DNA from: Acetivibrio clariflavus DSM 19732
Lineage (GTDB): Bacteria; Bacillota; Clostridia; Acetivibrionales; Acetivibrionaceae
Assembly: GCF_000237085.1 (NCBI RefSeq)
Contig: NC_016627.1
Location: 1,240,001-1,304,000, forward strand
Length of the DNA stretch: 64,000 bases
Direction of reading: 5' to 3'
In this document: in pieces, positions 16,671-25,514 of the stretch
How the letters are laid out: every line of letters begins with the position of its first letter
How positions within the stretch are numbered: the stretch's first letter is position 1
Notes under the pieces: generated by a model
The model's database searches: none
Told to the model about the DNA's origin: nothing
The model's input: only the letters and a program-made list of their open reading frames with translations
Program-made: the position numbers and the translations under genes

Positions 16671-19600
16671 CTATTTTATTTCAATGGTGTATGTTTCACT
16701 CATGTTCATACTTTCCTTTGAAGATACACTTTGTATAATCGTACTTTCTGCTTTGTAAGTCCCTGGACTTATAACTCTGGCATAATAGGTAAGAGTTTTG
16801 TCCTTCTGTTCCTTATTCACGTAGAAGGTTACCTTTTGTCCGTCGGACTCCATATAACTTATTTCATTGATATTTATATCCACACCCATACTTATGGGGT
16901 TGTCAATCGGTCTCAATCCCGAAGGCAGATAGTCCGTTATCTGATAAGTTCCGTCAAGAGCTTTTGTATCTGCATTCCACGTAATAGTTACCTTTACAAT
17001 ATCCGACTGGCTGAAGTGGGTAGTTGCTCCATTTCCCTTTGTATTGCAATAGGATTTATTGACAGTCAAATTCGCATAGGTTTTTACTGTGGAAGTAAGG
17101 GACTTCTTGAAAATGGATACCACGGAAATTTCACCCATTACACTGTCTATTGCAAGATTTTTTACATTCTCCGATGGAACGGTCAAAGTGAATATTCTAC
17201 CGTTATCCAAAGACTCCGTATACTGCTTGCCGTTTAAAGTGTAGCTGAAAGATACCGGGCCGCTGTTTGCTTTTTTTATTTCCTCTTCAATGTACATAAT
17301 CTTTTCAATATATGTGGTTATATGTTTTGAACTGTGTTCAACACAGTACTTGTAAAAACTTGATTTATGGGGTTTGTCAAGCTTAGATGACAATACTGCG
17401 GCCAGTGCGGTACATTCTAAGATATCATCATTGTCCTTTCCGGTGTTTATTCTGTAGTAAGGTTTGAATCCCTTAATATGCGGAGCGATTCTTTCTACAA
17501 ATATTCTGTCAGCCTTGGGTAATTCACCAAGTTCGCAGTAGGCAAGGGCAATGTACAGCAGATCTTTAACAGAAGCATTCTCAACTTCGGCTGCTTTGTC
17601 GAGATCCAGAAGTACCGGTTCCTTTAATACAGCAAGACCATATAGGGCATTTCCCTTAAGTCCCGGTGAATCGTCGTACAGTTTGGTGTAAAAATATTCT
17701 CTCAATTTGAAGACATTGACCTTGTCTTTTAACAGCGATGAAAGCTTTGCACTTATATCTAAGTCACTGTTACTGTAAGGGAGTATGGCTAATCCGCCGT
17801 CTTCCCTCTGATAGTCGGAGGCATTGAACTGTGCGGAATTTTCTATATCGGATAGATCAAAGTATTTGTTTATCAATTCTGATGCTTTTTGTACAGTGAA
17901 TTTTTGGTCTATCCTGTTGCCGGATGTATACATAAGGTTATATAGTTCGCTTAAGTACATACCTTTGCCTTTATCGGCGAATATAAGTTTGGTGATGCCT
18001 TTATTTCCTCCTTTAACCTTAAGCCCGGGTTTAAGGTCATAGTATAAAGCTTCTTCAATTTCGTGATAGGTTTTTACAACATCAAAGGAGTGTTTCAACG
18101 AGTCTTTAAGTCCATTGGATGTTGAAGCACTTATAATGATTTCTTTCTTACCCTCTGAAAGCTCAGGTAGAGAAATATTGACCCTTTCAAAAGCTTTGCC
18201 GTCACCTTTGGCTATAAGCTTCTTATTTTGTGCGTCATAGACTTCAAAGAATACCTTTTCATCCTTGTTTAGGTCATTGCCGTATGCTGTAACACCTAAA
18301 ACCGGTTTGTCCCCTGCCAGGTAGGTGGAGTTTAGGGTATAGTTTATGAAGAAGGGCAGGGTAACATCCAAGCTTACGGTATTGCTTCCTGCAAGTAGGT
18401 CGGTTGTAACACCGGAAAGGGTTACTCTCCATTGGGTTATGTTGTCGGGTATTTTGAAGGTCAGTTCACCGTACCCCTCGTCGTTTAGCGTTATGGTATT
18501 GAAGTATGCCGTATCTTTAAAGTCGCTTCTGGTTTCTGCCGATTCTAAGTCATAAGAAGCAAATATGGGTTCATTGAACCGAATTACCAAGTTCTTTTCT
18601 GTTTTAAACTTTGCACTGCCTCCACCGGCCCTGTCTGAAAATCTTACTTTCACAACACCGTTTTCGACAAAATCGGAATTTATATGGGACTTATAGCTGT
18701 AGTCAATTCCCGAAGGCACAATGGAGTATAATGTATGAAGAGTTTCTATATACTGCTCGTTCAGCTTGAACATTGCTTCATCCACAACACTTATGTTTAC
18801 AAACGCTTTTGTAGGTTTTCCGGACTTGTCTTTTGCACTTATCTTAACGGTAACTTCATCACCGGGTCTATAGGAAGTTTTGTCCAATTCGGCTTCAATT
18901 GCAAGGCTCTTTTCCTCAGGATCGAGAACCGCATTATACTCCTCCGACTGCACATAGGTCAACCCGTTAAAATATACACCCGTCACACAGACATTGGGCA
19001 GATATTTGTCTTCCAAAACAAAGCTGTAATTAGGGCTGTTTGATACTTCAAAATCCATTATACCGTTCTGTGACTTTATGAAGAGATAATTTCCGTCCGG
19101 CAGTATATCTTTGCCTTTTTTGAAGGTGAGGTCAACTTTTTCATTCAGTTTATATCTTTCTTTACCGCCGTCGAGATAATAACTGTCATATTCGTAGAAG
19201 TATTGGTCCGAATAATCCCCAAAATTGCAGCTGAATCTCATATTCCTGCCGGAATTGTCGGTGCATGTAAATTCGGCAGTATAGAATCCATCCTTGAGGG
19301 AAGGGGCATCAAAGGAAGCGGTGGCTTTTCCGTTAGCATCAGTGGTCATGGTTATTCGAGTGAAAACTTCCTTTTTTTCCTCATAACGGTATCTTTTTTG
19401 TGTAATTTTATTTATATAGTCATAGTACTCTCCATCTTCAATTTTCAGCCATGTATGTTTGTATACGGTTCCCGTAAGGGTTTTGCCGCCTACAGGGTCA
19501 CCCAGGTAATCGTTACTGTCTTTGGCAGTTCCATTGTTTATTCTGTCTAAAACAATTTTGTTTACATTGGCTGTTACAACACCTTTTTGATTTTTTAATT

Positions 19601-21902
19601 CCGATTCCAGTTTGACATCGATGTCGTTTACAAAAACCCGCACATCGGTACTGCCTGAAATCTCCCCAATTTCGGGTTTGGCAGCATGGGCACGGATATT
19701 GATATATTGTTCACCCTGGACGTTTTGGCCAGGCTCAGGAACATATTTTACAACAACACTTCCTGAGGAATCGGTGGTAACAGTCTTTTCGATATATCCG
19801 GCATCGCTGATGTAGTTATCAATACTGTACATTATTTCCAGATCTGGAACTGCCGTTCCTTCAAAGAAGGAACCCTTGATAGTGAAATTTACTTCCTTAC
19901 CGGGGAAAACAGCTTCCTTGTCCTTTGATATATTTAACTCAAAGGCCGGTTTTGTGTAGTTTTGTATTTGAATATATGAACTTGCAACTATTTCTTCCCC
20001 TTTTTTTACTGTCAATTGATATCCCCCAGGGTCTAAATTGGGGAGTCGGAAACTTCCGCTGAAAATTCCGTCTTTGGCAGATATTTCATGACTTACAAGG
20101 GGAGACACATTAGCGGGATAGTAACCGATTATACCTTTTCCCTCAAGCCTGTAGTCGTAATATCGCTGAATATAGCTATAACCTTCATCAACTTCAATAA
20201 CCAACGAATCTATTTTCTCACTGGAATATCTGTTTTTTATCATGCCCCAAAAATTTACAGTGTCATCGGGTTTGTATAGACTTCTGTCCAGCTGTATGAA
20301 GTGCCAATACATATTGGCGTTTTCTTCGGCATATATGTTGTAGGATTTTGAAGGAACTAAAAGTACAGAATGTTTATTGTCTTGCGTTTCAATTTTGTAG
20401 TATATGTTGTCTTTCTCATTATTGCCAATAGGAGTGTCGAAATAAGCTATTCCTTCTTTGTCTGTATTATAGACGATATTAGTGCCTACAACGGATATCT
20501 TTGCATTGTTTATGGAAGCTTTGCTGTCTAAGTCATGCAACCACATAAGGGTTTTTTTGCTGCTCTTTGTAATATACATGCCGATGTCCGTTACCTGGAT
20601 AAAGGTTTGGAAATTCGATTCCTTCCACTTGCTGTCCGCAATATAGAATCCTTGAGGCAGCGGATCGGGAAGCTTAACGTGCAGTGGGCCGGAGTTTAAG
20701 TCTATTTCCTGCTCGAACTCGATAATCTTTTCAAGGCCCTCCACCGAAACAGGAGTTTTGGAATAGCTTCTATAGGCCCATGACATTTCTTCGGCAGCAA
20801 ACTTGTTTTCTAAAGCTTGAATAAACGAATCAACGTCCTTATAGGCGTAAATAGTTGTCTTAACATTTACAGGCTCCTTTATCTTTTTAGGACTGTAGTA
20901 TTCAATAGAGAGAGTGGGATTTTCTTTCGGAGTATATTCGAAAACAGTCCGGTCGTAGTATATGAACATAGGGTCTTCTTTATTTGAGGTCGAAGTGGTT
21001 TCAAATTGAAATTCGAAATCGTCAGCTAAAGTATAGTCGGTTCCATTTAGTTTAAGACCTTTCTTTATTTTAACTGTATATACGGTACCTTCTTTAAGGC
21101 CCTTAGGTACAAATACCACTGCTTTCTTATGCCTTTCAAAACGTCCTTCCACTTTTGGAGAAATCTCGAAATACTTATCCACGTTTTCAAACTCTTCATG
21201 GCTGAAATAAATCTCTATGCCGGAGTTGACCGGTACATCGGTTGTTTTATTGCCGGGGAAGGAGCCTAAAATTTTAAAGGTTGCACTGGTTTGAAAAGTC
21301 CAGGTTATATCGCTTCTGTCCGAAGACTTGATGCGAAAAGTGTAAAGACGGTTTTCCTCAAACTTCTTTGAGGGTTTGATTTTAAAGGAATTCTTACCGT
21401 TCTCGGATATAATGGGATTAGGTTCACCATCGATGGACAAGTTTTCCTCAAGATAGGAAAGCGTAATGTCCTTTTTGGAATCAAGCACAAACTCACTGTC
21501 CGGCTTAACACCTGTAGAATCGTAACTCAATGGAGTAAGGGTAAAGCCATCCCTGTAATCTCCGGCACTGACCTTTTGAGTGAAGATGGTATTCGGTATT
21601 AAAATTGCTCCTAAAAGAAGAGCAAAAACACAAGCTATTGCTATGGCAGCCTTCTTGATTGAAAAATAATGCTTTTTGCCTTTATTGCGCTTTGGAGCCA
21701 GTGACAAATTGCGTAACTCTTGCGGCATTTCAATTTTGTCATAGGCTTTTTTGATTAGGTTTATGGTATTTTTTATTTGTGTATACTCATTAAAACAGTC
21801 GGAACATTCGGCAAGGTGCTTTTCAATCTCTTTAGCTTCCTTTTCTCCGAGTTCATTTTGTATGTAAGCTTCAAGATTGTCTATTATATCTTGGCAGTTC
21901 AT
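16671..21902 (-). CDS. Membrane anti-sigma factor fused to an alpha-2-macroglobulin-like extracellular region
   Basis: 1743 residues, AAGGAGG 8 bases before the ATG. Residues 1-40 are an anti-sigma zinc finger with Cys3 and H29-x3-C33-x2-C36 (KHLAECSDC). One membrane helix follows (about 85-104, AIACVFALLLGAILIP). Everything after it should be outside: a Big_5/Ig-like domain (about 215-305), MG-type repeats including LDRSLYKPDDTVNFWG, the A2M core near residue 1095-1200 (NEPIFASYD, ITQWRVTLSGVTTDLLAG), an alpha-alpha toroid (DGGLAILPYSNSD), and a C-terminal receptor-like domain (ITDYLPSGLRPIDNP). The thioester motif C-x-E-Q is absent; the corresponding stretch reads YTSGNRIDQKFT. The ECF sigma gene lies 106 bases upstream. 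I infer that the A2M part senses a protease or wall signal and frees the sigma factor. Low match to known RsgI proteins. Confidence 0.88.
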   Translation of the reverse strand: MNCQDIIDNLEAYIQNELGEKEAKEIEKHLAECSDCFNEYTQIKNTINLIKKAYDKIEMPQELRNLSLAPKRNKGKKHYFSIKKAAIAIACVFALLLGAILIPNTIFTQKVSAGDYRDGFTLTPLSYDSTGVKPDSEFVLDSKKDITLSYLEENLSIDGEPNPIISENGKNSFKIKPSKKFEENRLYTFRIKSSDRSDITWTFQTSATFKILGSFPGNKTTDVPVNSGIEIYFSHEEFENVDKYFEISPKVEGRFERHKKAVVFVPKGLKEGTVYTVKIKKGLKLNGTDYTLADDFEFQFETTSTSNKEDPMFIYYDRTVFEYTPKENPTLSIEYYSPKKIKEPVNVKTTIYAYKDVDSFIQALENKFAAEEMSWAYRSYSKTPVSVEGLEKIIEFEQEIDLNSGPLHVKLPDPLPQGFYIADSKWKESNFQTFIQVTDIGMYITKSSKKTLMWLHDLDSKASINNAKISVVGTNIVYNTDKEGIAYFDTPIGNNEKDNIYYKIETQDNKHSVLLVPSKSYNIYAEENANMYWHFIQLDRSLYKPDDTVNFWGMIKNRYSSEKIDSLVIEVDEGYSYIQRYYDYRLEGKGIIGYYPANVSPLVSHEISAKDGIFSGSFRLPNLDPGGYQLTVKKGEEIVASSYIQIQNYTKPAFELNISKDKEAVFPGKEVNFTIKGSFFEGTAVPDLEIMYSIDNYISDAGYIEKTVTTDSSGSVVVKYVPEPGQNVQGEQYINIRAHAAKPEIGEISGSTDVRVFVNDIDVKLESELKNQKGVVTANVNKIVLDRINNGTAKDSNDYLGDPVGGKTLTGTVYKHTWLKIEDGEYYDYINKITQKRYRYEEKKEVFTRITMTTDANGKATASFDAPSLKDGFYTAEFTCTDNSGRNMRFSCNFGDYSDQYFYEYDSYYLDGGKERYKLNEKVDLTFKKGKDILPDGNYLFIKSQNGIMDFEVSNSPNYSFVLEDKYLPNVCVTGVYFNGLTYVQSEEYNAVLDPEEKSLAIEAELDKTSYRPGDEVTVKISAKDKSGKPTKAFVNISVVDEAMFKLNEQYIETLHTLYSIVPSGIDYSYKSHINSDFVENGVVKVRFSDRAGGGSAKFKTEKNLVIRFNEPIFASYDLESAETRSDFKDTAYFNTITLNDEGYGELTFKIPDNITQWRVTLSGVTTDLLAGSNTVSLDVTLPFFINYTLNSTYLAGDKPVLGVTAYGNDLNKDEKVFFEVYDAQNKKLIAKGDGKAFERVNISLPELSEGKKEIIISASTSNGLKDSLKHSFDVVKTYHEIEEALYYDLKPGLKVKGGNKGITKLIFADKGKGMYLSELYNLMYTSGNRIDQKFTVQKASELINKYFDLSDIENSAQFNASDYQREDGGLAILPYSNSDLDISAKLSSLLKDKVNVFKLREYFYTKLYDDSPGLKGNALYGLAVLKEPVLLDLDKAAEVENASVKDLLYIALAYCELGELPKADRIFVERIAPHIKGFKPYYRINTGKDNDDILECTALAAVLSSKLDKPHKSSFYKYCVEHSSKHITTYIEKIMYIEEEIKKANSGPVSFSYTLNGKQYTESLDNGRIFTLTVPSENVKNLAIDSVMGEISVVSIFKKSLTSTVKTYANLTVNKSYCNTKGNGATTHFSQSDIVKVTITWNADTKALDGTYQITDYLPSGLRPIDNPISMGVDININEISYMESDGQKVTFYVNKEQKDKTLTYYARVISPGTYKAESTIIQSVSSKESMNMSETYTIEIK

Positions 21903-22008
21903 GCATATACCTCCTTTTCAAATAAGGTGATTTTCTTAAAAAAGAATCTGGGGTTCAAATAGGGGATTTACATTATATAATGTTCTTGAAACGGGTTGTC
22001 CGTCTTAT

Positions 22009-22530
22009 TTAGTAATTATTTTTGTTTTGGTCCAATAGTTGTTCCCTCAGCAATTTATGCGCCCGATTCAGTCTCGACTTGACTGTACCTACAGGTATAT
22101 CCAGTATCACTGCTATGTCATCAAACTTTAAATCGTGGTTATACCTGAGGTCAATGACTTCCTTGTATATCTCGTCGAGTTTGCCGGTTAGATTCTGAAT
22201 ATCAATGGATTCTACCGATTTGTTCTCTTGCCGATGTTCCGGGTTATAAAAGGAATCATCAAGGGGAACAACTTTTCGGTTATATTGTTGAATGTTATAA
22301 CATTCATTAATTAGGATCCTAATTAGCCATGTTTTAAAAAAACAGGTTTGCCGTAAATTTTTTATGTTTGAAAAAGCTTTATATAGTGCTTCCTGTACGG
22401 CATCTAATGCATCATGTTCATTTCCAAGCTTAATTAGTGCAGTTCTATATAATTGAAGCTTCATGGTATCTACCAGGACCATGAAAGCATTTTTATCACC
22501 GGCTTTGGCTTTTTCAACAAGTTCGGTCAA
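22009..22530 (-). CDS. ECF-type RNA polymerase sigma factor
   Basis: 173 residues from a TTG start. The start is chosen because AAAGGTGGTGA, nearly a full Shine-Dalgarno match, ends 8 bases before this TTG; a frame with an earlier TTG at 22569 lacks one. Sigma region 2: ALIKLGNEHDALDAVQEALYKAFSNIKNL and FKTWLIRILINECYN; region 4: IDLRYNHDLKFDDIAVILDI and PVGTVKSRLNRAHKLLRE. Regions 1 and 3 are absent, as in all ECF factors. The next gene downstream is its likely membrane anti-sigma factor, which carries the zinc finger; the pair order sigma then anti-sigma is usual. The upstream dyad and ECF-like promoter suggest autoregulation. Confidence 0.92.
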   Translation of the reverse strand: MTELVEKAKAGDKNAFMVLVDTMKLQLYRTALIKLGNEHDALDAVQEALYKAFSNIKNLRQTCFFKTWLIRILINECYNIQQYNRKVVPLDDSFYNPEHRQENKSVESIDIQNLTGKLDEIYKEVIDLRYNHDLKFDDIAVILDIPVGTVKSRLNRAHKLLREQLLDQNKNNY

Positions 22531-22599
22531 ATTAGCGGTCACCACCTTTATATTTCTAAAACTTTGCAAATCATGTTTAAATTTTTTTGATTTCTGTTA

Positions 22600-22628
22600 T
22601 TAGACTAATGAACTTTAAAAAAAGTTCG
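22600..22628 (-). promoter_or_regulatory. Candidate ECF-dependent promoter of the sigma/anti-sigma pair
   Basis: On the minus strand CGAACTT, a 16-base spacer and GTCTAA match the ECF consensus (GGAACTT, 16-17 bases, CGTC). It lies about 70 bases before the TTG start. The -35 is part of an exact dyad, GAACTTT-TTTT-AAAGTTC (22610-22627). Confidence 0.5.
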
Positions 22629-22772
22629 ATATATATATGTAAAATAAAAATATTTTTATATTTTGGGAATATTTATTATAATGACGTTAAACAGCCAGTA
22701 AAAATTCAGGCTGTTAAAATAACCCGTCAACTTACAATCAAAAAACACAAATATTTTACACAGGAGGATATT

Positions 22773-24218
22773 ATGAAGAAGACAAAAGTGCTTTTTGTTT
22801 CATCTGAAGTGGATCCCTTTGCAAAATCCGGAGGGCTTGCCGATGTGGCAGCTTCACTGCCTAAAGCGTTGAACGGTTTGGATATTGATACAAGGGTGGT
22901 TATGCCCAAGTATAAGAGCATTCCTAAAAAGTACGTGGATCAAATGAAATATTTGGGTTATATATATGTGGATATTTCATGGAGGCATCAATTCTGTGCA
23001 ATAATGCAGTATGAGAGTGATGGGGTTATTTATTATTTTATCGATAATGAATATTATTTTGGCAGAGAAGGTTATTATGGCTATTTCGATGAGGCAGAAC
23101 GTTTTGCTTTTTTCTCAAAAGCCGTATTGTCAATGCTTCCTTTTATTAATTTCAAACCGGATGTAATACACTGCAATGACTGGCAGACCGGTGTGGTAAG
23201 TTTGCTTCTCAAAGCACATTATAAGAGTAACGATTTTTATAAAGATATAAAGACCGTATTTACAATTCACAATTTAAAATATCAGGGAGTTTTCCCAAAA
23301 GAGGTTTTGGGAGAAGTTTTAGGACTTGGTTGGGAATATTTTACTCCTGATGGCATAGAATTTTTTGACGATATAAATTACTTAAAGGCAGGTATTGTGT
23401 ATTCAGACATAATAACCACAGTCAGCAAGACTTATGCAGAAGAAATAAAGACTGACTTTTACGGAGAGAAGCTCAACAATGTTTTGTACAAAAGGTCTGA
23501 GGATTTGTATGGAATACTGAACGGTATCGATATGGAAAAAAATAATCCTGAAACTGATGACAGAATTTTTGCAAATTACAGTGTACACAATCTTGAAGGC
23601 AAACTGACAAACAAACAGATGCTTCAAAAGAGCCTTGGTTTGCAGGAGAGAATAGATATACCGCTAATAGGTATAATATCACGACTGGTGGATCAGAAAG
23701 GATTTGACCTCATAAACTATGTTATGGAAGACATTTTGAGAATGGACATACAGCTTGTAATCCTAGGTGCGGGAGAATACCGATATGAAGAGGCATTAAG
23801 ACACTTTCAGAAAATATATCCCGGAAAATTGTCTGTAAATCTTAAATATGATACAGTGCTTTCCCAAAGGATTTATGCCGGCTCAGATATGTTCCTCATG
23901 CCTTCTCTGTTTGAGCCCTGCGGTTTAAGCCAGATGTTCAGTTTAAGATACGGTACCATTCCTATTGTAAGAGAAACAGGCGGACTGAAGGACACAATTC
24001 AGCAGTATGATGAAATAACCCATGAAGGCAATGGATTTACATTTACAAGATACAATGCCCATGATATGCTTTATGCAATAAAAGAAGCAGTTAACTTCTA
24101 CTATCACAGATCAACTTGGAGATACCTTATGAAAAAGGGAATGGAAACCGATTTTAGCTGGAAAAAATCCGCGAAAGAATATATTGAAATATACAAAAAG
24201 GCTATTTCTAAAAATTGA
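22773..24218 (+). CDS. glgA: Glycogen synthase (ADP-glucose type)
   Basis: 481 residues. It adds glucose from ADP-glucose to alpha-1,4-glucan for glycogen storage. The start at MKKTKVLFVSSE follows AGGAGG by 6 bases; the longer open frame upstream is not supported. Motifs of the GT5 family: SEVDPFAKSGGLADVAASLP (K-x-G-G loop binding ADP-glucose), HCNDWQTG, FTIHNLKYQGVFP, NGIDMEKNNPETD, and the C-terminal FLMPSLFEPCGLSQMFSLRYG and RETGGLKDTI. No other glycogen genes are in the window. It diverges from the sigma factor gene and ends at a terminator. Confidence 0.95.
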   Translation: MKKTKVLFVSSEVDPFAKSGGLADVAASLPKALNGLDIDTRVVMPKYKSIPKKYVDQMKYLGYIYVDISWRHQFCAIMQYESDGVIYYFIDNEYYFGREGYYGYFDEAERFAFFSKAVLSMLPFINFKPDVIHCNDWQTGVVSLLLKAHYKSNDFYKDIKTVFTIHNLKYQGVFPKEVLGEVLGLGWEYFTPDGIEFFDDINYLKAGIVYSDIITTVSKTYAEEIKTDFYGEKLNNVLYKRSEDLYGILNGIDMEKNNPETDDRIFANYSVHNLEGKLTNKQMLQKSLGLQERIDIPLIGIISRLVDQKGFDLINYVMEDILRMDIQLVILGAGEYRYEEALRHFQKIYPGKLSVNLKYDTVLSQRIYAGSDMFLMPSLFEPCGLSQMFSLRYGTIPIVRETGGLKDTIQQYDEITHEGNGFTFTRYNAHDMLYAIKEAVNFYYHRSTWRYLMKKGMETDFSWKKSAKEYIEIYKKAISKN

Positions 24219-24265
24219 TGCTATAGTATTTTTGATTCAAAGTTATTTATTTCAAAGATGAAAAT

Positions 24266-24344
24266 AAAAAATAACTTCCGCTCCATTTCACTGCCCAATT
24301 CCCGTTTCAAAAGAATGCCGGCTAAAAGCGGAAGTTATTTTTTT
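24266..24344. terminator. Bidirectional terminator between glgA and the aldo/keto reductase gene
   Basis: AAAATAACTTCCGCT (to 24282) pairs with AGCGGAAGTTATTTTT (24327-24342) across a loop of about 44 bases; A and T runs lie on both outer sides, so it can serve both converging genes. Confidence 0.75.
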
Positions 24345-24348
24345 ATGT

Positions 24349-25296
24349 CTATGCCAGTATTTCTTCAATTTTTTGCAGAATTTCTTCGGAAAGCTTTATT
24401 CCGGAAGCTTTGACGTTTTCTTTCACCTGACTGACTTTACTTGCGCCTATTATTGCACTGGCCACATTGTCAATTCTAAGAGTCCATGCCAGTGCCAGCT
24501 GAGAGAGAGTAATTCCCATTTCCTTAGCCAAATTGTCGAGTTTTTGAACCTTTACAAGTATTTCGTCTTTGAGATTGTTGAGGATATACATATTTGAGTT
24601 GGGATCGGCAGCACGGCTGTCTTTCGGTATTTCCGAACCGGGCTTGTACTTGCCTGTCAGTATTCCCTGGGCAAGGGGAGAGAATACAACCTGTGCAATT
24701 CCGTTTTTGATTCCAAAGGGGATAATTTCCTTTTCAATATAACGGTTGAGCATACTATATTGAGGTTGATTTACTACAATACGATCGAGAAGATAGCGGT
24801 CAGCAGTTTGCAATGCCTCAGCCATTTGAGCGGCAGTCCACTCGCTTACTCCGGCATACAATATTTTGCCCTGACGAATGAGATCGTCAATTGTTCTCAA
24901 AGTTTCCTCAACAGGGGTTTCCGGGTCATATCGATGGCAATAGTATATATCTATATAATCTACGCCCAAACGCTTCAAACTGGCATGAGCCTGCTCAAAA
25001 ACATGTTTTCTAGATAATCCTCTGTCGTTAGGTCCTTCACCCATGGGCCAGAATACTTTGGTCGCCAAAACATAGGATTCTCTCGGGTATTTTTTAAGGG
25101 CTTCACCGACAATAATTTCAGCTTCTCCAAGTGCGTAAACGTTTGCAGTATCGAAAAAATTAATGCCTAAATCATAAGCAGTATCGATTATTTCAACGGC
25201 AGTTGATTTTTCGGTGGAATTTCCGTAAGTAAGCCAGCTTCCAAGGCTGATTTCACTTACCTTAAGGCCCGTTCGTCCTAATCTCCTGTAATTCAT
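24349..25296 (-). CDS. Aldo/keto reductase, Kv-beta/YghZ-like
   Basis: 315 residues starting at MNYRRLGRTGLKVSEISLGS, with AAAGGAGG 6 bases before the ATG. AKR signature residues: Asp in NFFDTANVYALGEAE, Tyr four residues later, Lys in YVLATKVFWP and His in YYCHRYDPETP (the Asp-Tyr-Lys-His tetrad). VVFSPLAQGILTGKYKPG and AIIGASKVSQVKEN are NADPH-binding parts shared with the voltage-gated potassium channel beta-subunit branch. Likely reduces small aldehydes such as methylglyoxal; the natural substrate is not known. Single-gene unit. Confidence 0.9.
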   Translation of the reverse strand: MNYRRLGRTGLKVSEISLGSWLTYGNSTEKSTAVEIIDTAYDLGINFFDTANVYALGEAEIIVGEALKKYPRESYVLATKVFWPMGEGPNDRGLSRKHVFEQAHASLKRLGVDYIDIYYCHRYDPETPVEETLRTIDDLIRQGKILYAGVSEWTAAQMAEALQTADRYLLDRIVVNQPQYSMLNRYIEKEIIPFGIKNGIAQVVFSPLAQGILTGKYKPGSEIPKDSRAADPNSNMYILNNLKDEILVKVQKLDNLAKEMGITLSQLALAWTLRIDNVASAIIGASKVSQVKENVKASGIKLSEEILQKIEEILA

Positions 25297-25393
25297 TATA
25301 TTCCTCCTTTGAATTCCGAATATATTTATATCAATAATTATCTTATACCAATATAAATAAATAATAAACACATATGGAGATTGTTTGCCGTCA

Positions 25394-25403
25394 GTGATAT
25401 AAT
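25394..25403 (+). promoter_or_regulatory. Extended -10 promoter box
   Basis: GTGATATAAT, about 112 bases before the DUF815 ATPase start and in the intergenic gap; no clear -35. Confidence 0.45.
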
Positions 25404-25514
25404 TTTTGTTTAGAGTTATTTGACAGTATTTTTTTATTTTATGGGAAAAAAGATAAAATTAATGCAGCTCATGATGTCGTGAATGATTTTATGAATAGGG
25501 TGGAGGAATTCTTT

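Noticed and set aside
22587-22772. Longer N-terminus for glycogen synthase
   Set aside because: The upstream frame has no ribosome binding site and overlaps the promoter region; AGGAGG stands before the ATG at 22773, where the family begins.
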